Positions 18,391 through 25,203 of a stretch of DNA of 64,000 nucleotides are shown piece by piece. Source of the stretch: Microtetraspora glauca (GTDB taxonomy: Bacteria; Actinomycetota; Actinomycetes; Streptosporangiales; Streptosporangiaceae); NCBI GenBank assembly GCA_001570385.1, contig BBYL01000023.1:111964-175963 (forward strand), written 5' to 3'. Numbering within the stretch: position 1 is the stretch's first letter; each line of letters starts with the position of its first letter. Position numbers and translations under genes: made by a program. The notes below the pieces were generated by a model that searched no databases, was not told the origin of the DNA, and was given only the letters and a program-made list of their open reading frames with translations.

Positions 18391-18822
18391 TCAACTCCGG
18401 CTCCCTCGGGGGCGCCGGAGCTGGGGCAGGATCTCGCCGTGGGCGTGTTCCGTGAAGCCCACCTCCAGCTCCATGCCGAACTCGAGTTCGTCGCGGTCGA
18501 CGCCGGCGATGTCGGCGACCAGCCGGATCCCTTCCTCCAGGTCGACGAGGCCGACGGTCAGGGGGTAGTCGAACGCGTCGTCGCGGGGATAGTGGAGGAC
18601 GGTGTAGCTGTGCAGCGTGCACCGTCGGCTGGACTCCACGGTGTCCCAGTCGAACGAACGGCACTCCGGGCAGACGGGTGCGGGCGGATGGCGCAGGACG
18701 TGGCAGTCCGCGCAGCGCTGGATCTCCAGCCGTCCCTCACGTGCGGCCCGGAACCAGAACTCGTTGTCCTGGGTCACCACCAGTCGCGGGACCGCGGTCC
18801 GCACGACGGTCTCCTCGTTCAT
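18391..18822 (-). CDS. DUF35 OB-fold zinc-ribbon protein (ChsH2 C-terminal-like)
   Basis: This 143-residue protein has an N-terminal rubredoxin-like zinc ribbon (CADCHVLRHPPAPVCPEC, four Cys) and an OB-fold (LHSYTVLHYP, PLTVGLVDLEEGIRLVADI). In mycobacteria the DUF35 domain is fused to the MaoC-like half of ChsH2 and docks on Ltp2. Here it is a free-standing gene placed 115 bases before the Ltp2-like gene. The start at 18822 has GAAGGAGAAGG upstream; an ATG at 18921 is in frame but sits directly beside the operator. The protein is probably the obligate partner of the thiolase-fold enzyme. Confidence 0.88.
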   Translation of the reverse strand: MNEETVVRTAVPRLVVTQDNEFWFRAAREGRLEIQRCADCHVLRHPPAPVCPECRSFDWDTVESSRRCTLHSYTVLHYPRDDAFDYPLTVGLVDLEEGIRLVADIAGVDRDELEFGMELEVGFTEHAHGEILPQLRRPRGSRS

Positions 18823-18924
18823 ACGACCTTCTCCTTCGGGGCCGAAGCGAACCTGAGGGGCCGGAACCGCTCGTTCGTCAGGGGTTCGCCGCCGACGCCC
18901 ATGTACGCCTTCGGTCTTCATTTG

Positions 18925-18938
18925 AGCAAGCGCTTGAT
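18925..18938. promoter_or_regulatory. KstR2-type operator upstream of the DUF35/Ltp2-like genes
   Basis: AGCAAGCGCTTGAT fits AnCAAGnnCTTGnT at all fixed positions and is symmetric around GC. It lies about 100 bases before the DUF35 start. Confidence 0.75.
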
Positions 18939-19078
18939 CGTGGATGCTAACACCCGCGTCGCGACCGAGAGCAAGAGGGCGTCACCAGGTGATCCGGGCA
19001 TGCGGCGGCGGTGACCGGTGCCGCGGCCGGACGGGGTCCGCGTCCCGGCCGGACGGGTTCGCGTCTCGGCCGGACGGG

Positions 19079-19684
19079 TCAGGGAAGCAGCCTGCGCGTG
19101 GTCTCGTCGAGGATCCCGAGGGCCTCCTCGACATCGCGTCCCGCCGCCACCCCGACCATCGCGCCCAGGAACAGGCAGCTGAGGATCCGGGACGCCGACT
19201 CCAGGTCCTCCTCGGAGTGCCCCTGCGTGTCGCCCGCGCGCAGCGTCTCGCCGATCCATTTGGCACGTTCTGGGCCGAAGCCGACGGTCGCGTCGGTCTC
19301 GACCAGGGCGGGGCTGCAGACGACGTACGCGCGGTACATGGCCTGGTAGAGGAGCGGCTTCCGGCTCGCATCCCGCATGACGCGGCGGAACACCTGCACG
19401 AGCCGGTCGGCGGGGGTCTCACCGGCGGGCACCCGCTGGCGCAGCGTCTCGGTGGAGCGCACGCCGAGGGTCATCAACGCCTCGACCAGCAGCTGATCCT
19501 TGGAGCTGACGTGCTGGTACGCCGTGGGAACCGATACGCCCGCGCGGGCCGCGACCTGGCGGATGGTGACCGCGTCGTACCCGCCCTCCGTCGCCAGGGC
19601 GATCGCGGAGTCGATCAGCCGCTCCCTGGTGAGGGCCCTGGCAGGGGACAGGATCCGCTGGACGACCTGGGCCTGAGTTTCCAT
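19079..19684 (-). CDS. KstR-like TetR-family regulator
   Basis: This roughly 200-residue TetR protein has its helix-turn-helix in AVTIRQVAARAGVSVPTAYQH followed by VSSKDQLLVEALMTLGV. The ligand domain contains RKPLLYQAMYRAYVVCSPAL, which resembles the corresponding region of mycobacterial KstR, repressor of cholesterol uptake and side-chain genes. It is divergent from the FadE29-like gene, with a symmetric GACACGTGTC between them. That sequence is unlike the KstR consensus, so specificity may have shifted. An ATG at 19723 is also in frame; I prefer 19684 because the upstream segment would crowd the operator. Confidence 0.8.
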   Translation of the reverse strand: METQAQVVQRILSPARALTRERLIDSAIALATEGGYDAVTIRQVAARAGVSVPTAYQHVSSKDQLLVEALMTLGVRSTETLRQRVPAGETPADRLVQVFRRVMRDASRKPLLYQAMYRAYVVCSPALVETDATVGFGPERAKWIGETLRAGDTQGHSEEDLESASRILSCLFLGAMVGVAAGRDVEEALGILDETTRRLLP

Positions 19685-19727
19685 GCCCGCAGTGTAGTCC
19701 CGCGTCAACGCATGGATATACATCTGG

Positions 19728-19741
19728 TTGACACGTGTCTA
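19728..19741. promoter_or_regulatory. Palindromic operator between the TetR and acyl-CoA dehydrogenase genes
   Basis: TTGACACGTGTCTA has a perfect 10-base core GACACGTGTC plus matching outer T/A. It lies in the divergent promoter space, 43 bases before the dehydrogenase start and 44 bases before the TetR start. Confidence 0.6.
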
Positions 19742-19783
19742 TTCACGCATCAATACTGACCGACCAGACGCTTGAGGAGTGAC

Positions 19784-20944
19784 ATGGATCTTCATGAGAC
19801 CCCCGCCCAGCAGCGGCTCCGCCGAGAACTGCGGGCCTACTTCGCGACCCTGTTGCCCGCGGACGAGTTGCGCAAGGTACGCGAGGGAGGCGCCGGCGGC
19901 GACCGCTTCCGTGAGGTGGTCAGGATGCTCGGTCGCGACGGCTGGCTGGGGGTCGGCTGGCCCACGGAGTACGGCGGGCGTGGACTGACCGCCGAGGAGC
20001 AGTTCGTCTTCTACGACGAGATCCAGCGCGCGGGCGTGCCGTTCCCCCTGGTGACGATCAACACCGTGGGGCCGACGCTGATGGAGTTCGGCACCGAGGA
20101 GCAGAAGCGGAAGTACCTGCCCGGGATGCTCACCGGGGACATCGTCTTCGCCATCGGCTACACCGAGCCGGAGGCGGGCACCGACCTGGCCTCGCTGAAG
20201 ACCCGGGCGGTTCCTGACGGCGACGGGTTCGTCGTCGACGGCCAGAAGACCTTCACCACCGGCGGCAACACCGCCGACTACGTCTGGCTGGCCTGCCGTA
20301 CCGACCCGGACGCGCCCAAGCACAAGGGGATCTCGATCCTGATCGTGCCGTGCGACGACCCGGGCTTCAGCTGGAGTCCGATCAAGACGGTCGGCGGCAT
20401 GAGCGTCACCGCGACGTACTACTCCGGCATCCGCGTCCCCTCCACCGAGGTGGTGGGCGAGGTGAACAGCGGCTGGAAGCTGATCACCGCCCAGCTCAAC
20501 CACGAGCGGGTGGCCCTGGCCGCACTCGGCGGCCGGATGATCCAGCTCTGGGAGGAGACCCTCGCCTGGGCCCGGAAGACCGGAGTGGCCGAGCGGCCGT
20601 GGGTGGCCCAGGAGTTCGCCCGCACCTACGCCAGGCTCGAGGCGATGCGGCTGATGAACTGGAAGCTCGCGGCCGCCATCACCCGTGGCGACCTGCCCGG
20701 AGCGATGGCCGGCGCCGCGAAGGCGTACGGCACCGAGACCCACATCGACGTGCAGCGCACGCTGACCCACATCCTCGGCACGGCCGGGCGGCTGCGTCCG
20801 GGCTCCACCGGGGCCGCCCTGGAGGGGCAGCTGGAGCAGATCTCGCGCCAGGGAATCGTGAACACGTTCGGCGGCGGCGTCAACGAGGTCCTGCGCGACA
20901 TGGTCGCGACGCACGCGCTCGGGATGCCGCGGGTGAAGCGATGA
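19784..20944 (+). CDS. Acyl-CoA dehydrogenase, FadE29/ChsE2-like
   Basis: This 386-residue FAD-dependent dehydrogenase oxidises an acyl-CoA to the enoyl-CoA. It tracks mycobacterial FadE29 closely: DGWLGVGWPTEYGG, FAIGYTEPEAGTDLASLKT, GQKTFTTGGNTADYVWLACRTDP, KHKGISILIVP and the C-terminal TFGGGVNEVLRDMVATHALG. In the igr operon FadE29 forms an alpha2beta2 heterotetramer with FadE28, and a FadE28-like gene lies two genes downstream. The ATG at 19784 follows GAGGAG; a TTG at 19772 is in frame but redundant. The gene overlaps the next start as ATGA. Confidence 0.92.
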   Translation: MDLHETPAQQRLRRELRAYFATLLPADELRKVREGGAGGDRFREVVRMLGRDGWLGVGWPTEYGGRGLTAEEQFVFYDEIQRAGVPFPLVTINTVGPTLMEFGTEEQKRKYLPGMLTGDIVFAIGYTEPEAGTDLASLKTRAVPDGDGFVVDGQKTFTTGGNTADYVWLACRTDPDAPKHKGISILIVPCDDPGFSWSPIKTVGGMSVTATYYSGIRVPSTEVVGEVNSGWKLITAQLNHERVALAALGGRMIQLWEETLAWARKTGVAERPWVAQEFARTYARLEAMRLMNWKLAAAITRGDLPGAMAGAAKAYGTETHIDVQRTLTHILGTAGRLRPGSTGAALEGQLEQISRQGIVNTFGGGVNEVLRDMVATHALGMPRVKR

Positions 20945-21513
20945 CCGCGCGGACCTACGAGGAGCGCCTGGCCGGGTTCGTCGGGCGGACGCTGAACGCG
21001 ACCAGGTTCGGACCCGACCCGGTGAACGTGCCGATGATCCGCCACTGGGTCGAGGCGATGGACGACGCGAACCCGATCTACCTGGACGAGGCGTCCGCGC
21101 GGGCCAACGGCCGCGAGGGTGTGGTCGCGCCGGCGTCGATGACGCAGGCATGGGTGATGCGCGGCTACGCGGCCACGGTGCGTCCCACCGCCGCCGGCAC
21201 CGGTGAGGTCGACGGCGCGCGGGAGCTCGTCGACCTGCTCGACGAGGGCGGCTACACCTCGGTGGTCGCCACCGACTCCGACTTCGAGTTCGTGCGCGAG
21301 CTCCGGCCGGGCGACCGCGTCAGCCTGGAGGAGGTCGTCGAGGACATCTCCGCGGAGAAGCGCACCGGACTCGGCGCCGGCCGATTCGTCACCACGCTGA
21401 AGATCTACCGCGACGCGGACGGCGAGGTCGTCGCCACCCAACGCTGGCGGACCCTCCGGTTCCGCCCGGCCCAGCACGATGTCGCGCCAGCGACCCACGA
21501 AGGGGAGAACTGA
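20941..21513 (+). CDS. MaoC/FAS1-type hot-dog protein, ChsH2 N-terminal-like
   Basis: This 190-residue hot-dog protein resembles the MaoC-like half of ChsH2. The hydratase motif region reads AMDDANPIYLDEASA; a Tyr replaces the catalytic His expected after NP-x, so this chain is probably the inactive, structural subunit of an enoyl-CoA hydratase heterodimer. In mycobacterial ChsH2 this domain is fused to DUF35; here DUF35 is a separate gene at 18391-18822. It overlaps the upstream dehydrogenase by four bases and shares one base with the next gene, so the operon is tightly coupled. Confidence 0.85.
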   Translation: MTARTYEERLAGFVGRTLNATRFGPDPVNVPMIRHWVEAMDDANPIYLDEASARANGREGVVAPASMTQAWVMRGYAATVRPTAAGTGEVDGARELVDLLDEGGYTSVVATDSDFEFVRELRPGDRVSLEEVVEDISAEKRTGLGAGRFVTTLKIYRDADGEVVATQRWRTLRFRPAQHDVAPATHEGEN

Positions 21514-22616
21514 TGGACTTCCAGCTCGATCCGGATCTGGCCGCCCTGCAGGCACTGGCCGCCGAGATCCTGGAGGACAAGGCCACGGACGACCGGGTGC
21601 ACGAGGTCGAACAGAGCGACGGGCGCTTCGACGAGGCGCTGTGGACGGAGTTCGCCCGTGCCGGTCTGCTCGGCGTCGCCCTTCCCGAGGAGTACGGCGG
21701 TGCCGGCCTGGGGCTCGCCGCACTCTGCGTCGTCCTGGAGGAGCAGGGCCGCAAGGTCGCGCCGATCCCGCTGTGGCCCGCGGGCGTCGCGGCGATGGCG
21801 GTCGCGGCCCACGGGAGTGACAAGCAACGCGCCGGGCTGCTGCCCGGCGCGGCCTCGGGAGAGCTGCGGATCGCGCTCGCCCTGGAGGAGTTCGACGGTG
21901 CCCGTCCCGAGCGCCCCGCCTGTACGGCGGCGGCCGAAGGCGACGGCGTCCGGCTCACCGGCGTGAAGGCGGCCGTGCCCACGCCCTCGACGGCCGCCCA
22001 CGTACTGGTCTCGGCCACCGGCGAGCACGGGCCCGGCCTGTACCTCCTGGACGCCGCCGCTCCCGGCGTGTCCTGGCAGTGGGGCGAGACGACCAGCCGT
22101 GACAGGACGGCGAACCTGCTTCTCGACGGCGCCCCCGCGACCCCGCTCGGCGGCGCCTCGGCCCTCACCTGGGTACTCCTGCGCGCCATGGTCGCGGTGT
22201 CCGCGGTGCAGATCGGTGTCGCCGAAGGAGGGCTGAGGCTGGGCGCGGCCTACACCTCCGAGCGGATCCAGTTCGGGCGGCCGCTCGGCAGTTTCCAGGC
22301 CCTGCAGCACCAGCTGGCCGACTGCTGGATCGACATCGACGCCATGCGGGTGGCGCTCTGGCAGGCGATCAGCGATCTCGACGGCGACGACCCTGCGGCC
22401 GAGCGGTCGGTGCGGGTGGCCAAGTGGTGGTCCGCGCAGGGCGGGTTGGACGTCGTGCACCGGGTTCAGCACGTGCACGGCGGCATGGGCGTCGACGTGG
22501 ATTACCCGGTGCACCGTCATTTCCTGTGGGGCAAGCAGCTGTCCGGGACCCTGGGCGCGCCGGGCACGGTCCTCGCCGACCTGGGCGAGCTCCTCGTGGC
22601 CGGGGAGACCGTGTGA
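21513..22616 (+). CDS. Acyl-CoA dehydrogenase, FadE28/ChsE1-like
   Basis: This 367-residue acyl-CoA dehydrogenase is of the divergent FadE28 type. It has LGVALPEEYGGAGLG, RLGAAYTSERIQFGRPLGSF and the C-terminal HRVQHVHGGMGVDVDYPVHRHF. Like FadE28, it is shorter and more degenerate in the FAD/substrate loops than its partner, consistent with the alpha2beta2 architecture in which FadE28 and FadE29 share each active site. The start ATG lies at the last base of the preceding gene, with GGGGAGAA as ribosome site. It should pair with the FadE29-like product of the same operon. Confidence 0.9.
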   Translation: MDFQLDPDLAALQALAAEILEDKATDDRVHEVEQSDGRFDEALWTEFARAGLLGVALPEEYGGAGLGLAALCVVLEEQGRKVAPIPLWPAGVAAMAVAAHGSDKQRAGLLPGAASGELRIALALEEFDGARPERPACTAAAEGDGVRLTGVKAAVPTPSTAAHVLVSATGEHGPGLYLLDAAAPGVSWQWGETTSRDRTANLLLDGAPATPLGGASALTWVLLRAMVAVSAVQIGVAEGGLRLGAAYTSERIQFGRPLGSFQALQHQLADCWIDIDAMRVALWQAISDLDGDDPAAERSVRVAKWWSAQGGLDVVHRVQHVHGGMGVDVDYPVHRHFLWGKQLSGTLGAPGTVLADLGELLVAGETV

Positions 22617-23032
22617 GCGGGGCCCGTACGGCGGACGGTGTGAGCGTCGGCGACGAGATGCCCGCCCTGGCGATTCCGCTCACCCGCACCATGATCGTGG
22701 CCACCGCCGTCGCGAGCCGGGACTACCAGGACGTGCATCACGACCCCGATCTCGCCGTGGAGCGGGGCTCGAAGGACATCTTCATGAACATCCTGACCAC
22801 CAACGGTCTCGTCGACCGGTTCGTCACGTCCTGGGCGGGCCCCAGCGCGGTGGTGAAGCGCATCAGAATCCGCCTGGGAGCGCCCAACTACCCCGGCGAC
22901 ACCATGACGCTGACCGGATCGGTCACCGAGGTGGACGGGTCGCTGGTGACGCTCGCCGTACGGGGTGAGAACGGTCTGGGCGTGCACGTCCACGGCGACG
23001 TCGTGGTGCTGCTCCCCCACGGGACCGCCTGA
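22613..23032 (+). CDS. Enoyl-CoA hydratase, ChsH1-like
   Basis: This 139-residue MaoC-like hot-dog protein follows mycobacterial ChsH1 along its length: SRDYQDVHHDPDLAVERGSK, DIFMNILTTNGLVDRFVTSW, AGPSAVVKRIRIRLG and NYPGDTMTLTGSVT. The catalytic Asp/His region DYQDVHHD is intact, so this is probably the active partner of the ChsH2-like protein at 20941. The start is GTG at 22613, overlapping the dehydrogenase stop as GTGA; no ATG is near. It is the last gene of the four-gene igr-like unit. Confidence 0.9.
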   Translation: MSGARTADGVSVGDEMPALAIPLTRTMIVATAVASRDYQDVHHDPDLAVERGSKDIFMNILTTNGLVDRFVTSWAGPSAVVKRIRIRLGAPNYPGDTMTLTGSVTEVDGSLVTLAVRGENGLGVHVHGDVVVLLPHGTA

Positions 23033-23094
23033 GCGGCCCGGGACGGGTGCCGCCGTCACGTTGACGGCTCGGCCGGTCGCCCTCTAGCCTCCCA

Positions 23095-23108
23095 ATCAAG
23101 TGCTTGCT
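23095..23108. promoter_or_regulatory. KstR2-type operator upstream of the SDR gene
   Basis: ATCAAGTGCTTGCT fits AnCAAGnnCTTGnT at all fixed positions. It ends 12 bases before the SDR start codon, beside its AGAGGA ribosome site, so binding would block initiation. Confidence 0.75.
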
Positions 23109-23120
23109 TGAGAGGATGCG

Positions 23121-23894
23121 ATGGTGACCGACTTCGCGGGTCTGGCCGGTGTGGCGATCGTCTCGGGAGGGTCCGGCGGCATCGGCCGGGCGATCTGCCT
23201 GGGACTGGCGCGGGCCGGCTCGTCCGTGGCCTTCACCTACCGGTCCAACGACGAGGCCGCGGGCCGGCTCACCGCCGAACTCTCCGAACACGGCCAGACC
23301 GGCACCGCGACCAGGCTCGACCTCGGCGACGCCGCGGCCACGGCCGCCTTCGTGGAGGAGGTCGCCGACCGGTTCGGCGCGGTGCACACGCTCGTCCACG
23401 CGGCGGGCCCGCACGTTCCGATGACCCATCTCTCCCGCGTCACACCGGCGGTGATGCGGGAGCAGGTCGAACAGGACCTCCTGGGGTTCTACAACCTCAT
23501 CCATCCGACGCTCCCCCACCTGCGGCACTCCAAGGGGTCCGTCGTGGCCGTCACCACGGCCGCCACCACCCGGTACCCCAAGCGCGACGGGCTCTCCTCG
23601 GTGCCGAAGGCAGGCATGGAAGCCCTCGCCTGGGCGCTGGCCGCCGAGGAGGGACGGTTCGGCGTACGCGTGAACTGCGTGGGCCCCGGCATGCTCACGG
23701 ACGGGATGGCGAGCCGTCTGATCGCCTCGCGGGAGCTCGACGAGGTCGCGCTGGACGTGGCGCGCGCGAACATCCCCTTGGGCCGCTTCGGCACCGCCGA
23801 GGACATCGCCCAGGCGGTGCTCTTCCTCGCCTCCCATCGAGCCGGCTTCATCAGCGGCCAGAAGATCGATGTCGACGGCGGCTACGGCGTCTGA
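23121..23894 (+). CDS. Short-chain dehydrogenase/reductase with altered active site
   Basis: This 257-residue Rossmann-fold SDR has the nucleotide motif SGGSGGIG (residues 15-22), LVHAAGPHVP in place of NNAG, the C-terminal IPLGRFGTAEDIAQAVLFLAS and DVDGGYGV. In the usual YxxxK motif the Lys is present (VPK, residue 163), but Ser159 stands where the catalytic Tyr should be. Either a neighbouring residue (Tyr152) substitutes, or the enzyme is not a classical dehydrogenase. It has its own KstR2-type operator. The start ATG follows AGAGGA. Confidence 0.85.
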   Translation: MVTDFAGLAGVAIVSGGSGGIGRAICLGLARAGSSVAFTYRSNDEAAGRLTAELSEHGQTGTATRLDLGDAAATAAFVEEVADRFGAVHTLVHAAGPHVPMTHLSRVTPAVMREQVEQDLLGFYNLIHPTLPHLRHSKGSVVAVTTAATTRYPKRDGLSSVPKAGMEALAWALAAEEGRFGVRVNCVGPGMLTDGMASRLIASRELDEVALDVARANIPLGRFGTAEDIAQAVLFLASHRAGFISGQKIDVDGGYGV

Positions 23895-23920
23895 CCGCCG
23901 GCGAGGCGCCGCGCCACCGG

Positions 23921-24850
23921 CTACGTGCCCAGTCTGAGCGTCGTACGCTCGCCGACTCGATGGGCCTCACCCTCACACTCCGCCCGGTGCGGACCCCGGG
24001 GCGAGATACGCCCGGTCCACCCGGAGGTCGCGCGACCGATGTGGCCACGGCGCGTGACGGGCGACCAGCCGGGGAACAGTTCCTTCCCGACACGCCGGGC
24101 GGCGGCGAGCACGACCGGGGCGATGGGCTCGACCAGGAGGTTGCGCCCGATCGCCGCGATGGCGCCCGCCGGGCCGTCCGGACCGAGGATCGGGGCGGCG
24201 ACCGCGTTGATCTCGGTGCCTCGCGGGGTTCCGTGGACGACCGACAGCCCGTGACGGCGCCGGGTCTCGTTGAGCTCACGGTGGATCCTGAGGAGGAGCG
24301 ACGGAGAGGGCTCCCCGATCTCCAGCCGGATCATGGCCTCCACCCGCTCGGTCGGCAGATAGGCCAGCATCGCGCGTCCCGCGGCGGTTCCCAGGGCTGC
24401 GTAGCGCGACCCGACCCTGGAGGGGATCGACCGCCCGGCGACGCCGCCGATCTTGTCCACATAGTGCATGCCGAGCCCCTCAAGGACGCCGAGGTGCACC
24501 ACCGCGCCGGTGACGGCATGCAGATCGTTCAGTGCCACGGCGGCGGCGTTACGCAGATCACTGTGGTCGGCCCGCCGGGCGCTCATGCCGTACACCCGGC
24601 TGCCGATCCGGTAGCCGCGCTCATCGTGCTCGAGCCACCGCAGTTCCACGAGTTGGCTCAGGATGCGAAACGCAGTGGAGCGGGGAAGCCCGGTTCGCGT
24701 GGTGACATCCCCGAGGAAGAGACACTCGGGCCCTTCCAGGAAAACGTCGAGAATCTCGGTCATCCGCCCGAGCACAGATCGTCGGGAGTCCTCGCGGTCC
24801 TTCGCGGCGACGGCGCTCGTATCCGAGGCGTCGGTCTCAAGAAGATTCAA
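23921..24850 (-). CDS. IclR-family transcriptional regulator
   Basis: This 309-residue regulator has an N-terminal winged helix (SVLGRMTEILDVFLEGPECL, TGLPRSTAFRILSQLVEL) and a C-terminal IclR effector domain (HYVDKIGGVAGRSIPSRVGS, ALGTAAGRAMLAYLP, AAPILGPDGPAGAIAAIG). The start appears to be TTG at 24850, seven bases after AGAGAGG. The last ~45 residues beyond the effector domain are basic and unlike the family. A palindrome 29 bases upstream suggests autoregulation, and a near-identical one precedes the ABC importer operon. Confidence 0.85.
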   Translation of the reverse strand: MNLLETDASDTSAVAAKDREDSRRSVLGRMTEILDVFLEGPECLFLGDVTTRTGLPRSTAFRILSQLVELRWLEHDERGYRIGSRVYGMSARRADHSDLRNAAAVALNDLHAVTGAVVHLGVLEGLGMHYVDKIGGVAGRSIPSRVGSRYAALGTAAGRAMLAYLPTERVEAMIRLEIGEPSPSLLLRIHRELNETRRRHGLSVVHGTPRGTEINAVAAPILGPDGPAGAIAAIGRNLLVEPIAPVVLAAARRVGKELFPGWSPVTRRGHIGRATSGWTGRISPRGPHRAECEGEAHRVGERTTLRLGT

Positions 24851-24878
24851 GGCGCACCTCTCTCGCTGCTTTCAATCA

Positions 24879-24896
24879 ACCTAGCAGTTGCTTGGT
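24879..24896. promoter_or_regulatory. 18-bp palindromic operator upstream of the IclR gene
   Basis: ACCTAGCAGTTGCTTGGT has imperfect ACCnAGC/GCTTGGT arms around four bases. It shares 14 of 18 bases, in the same orientation, with 10131-10148. The position just before the IclR start suits autorepression. Confidence 0.55.
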
Positions 24897-25056
24897 AATG
24901 CGATGCACGAGCCCTCGGTGTTCCCTACGGCAAGGCCCGGGCCGCGGCCATAAGGCCACCTGGGCCATAAGGACACCTGAAGGAGGCCGTAAGGAGCGTC
25001 CGGCACTGTGGATCTCGTCGGAAGCGACATACGAGACCCGAGAGAGGGCAGCCACG

Positions 25057-25203
25057 ATGCGGTTCCACCAGTTCGGGGTCGACACCGACGCCGAACAGGC
25101 CGAGCGGGCCAAGGCGGGCCGGCTGGAGTTCTTCGACCGCCTGGCCGAGCACCTGGCGGTTCAGGACACGTCGTCGAAGGTCAGCTCGCGGCCGTGGGCG
25201 TAG
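25057..25203 (+). CDS. Small hypothetical protein or gene remnant
   Basis: This is a 48-residue reading frame starting at ATG 25057 after an AGAGGG. The first 33 residues (RFHQFGVDTDAEQAERAKAG and on) are helical and charged and look protein-like. The tail overlaps, antisense, the last 43 bases of the SARP regulator. It may be the 5' end of a gene truncated by rearrangement, or noise. I recognise no family. Confidence 0.25.
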   Translation: MRFHQFGVDTDAEQAERAKAGRLEFFDRLAEHLAVQDTSSKVSSRPWA

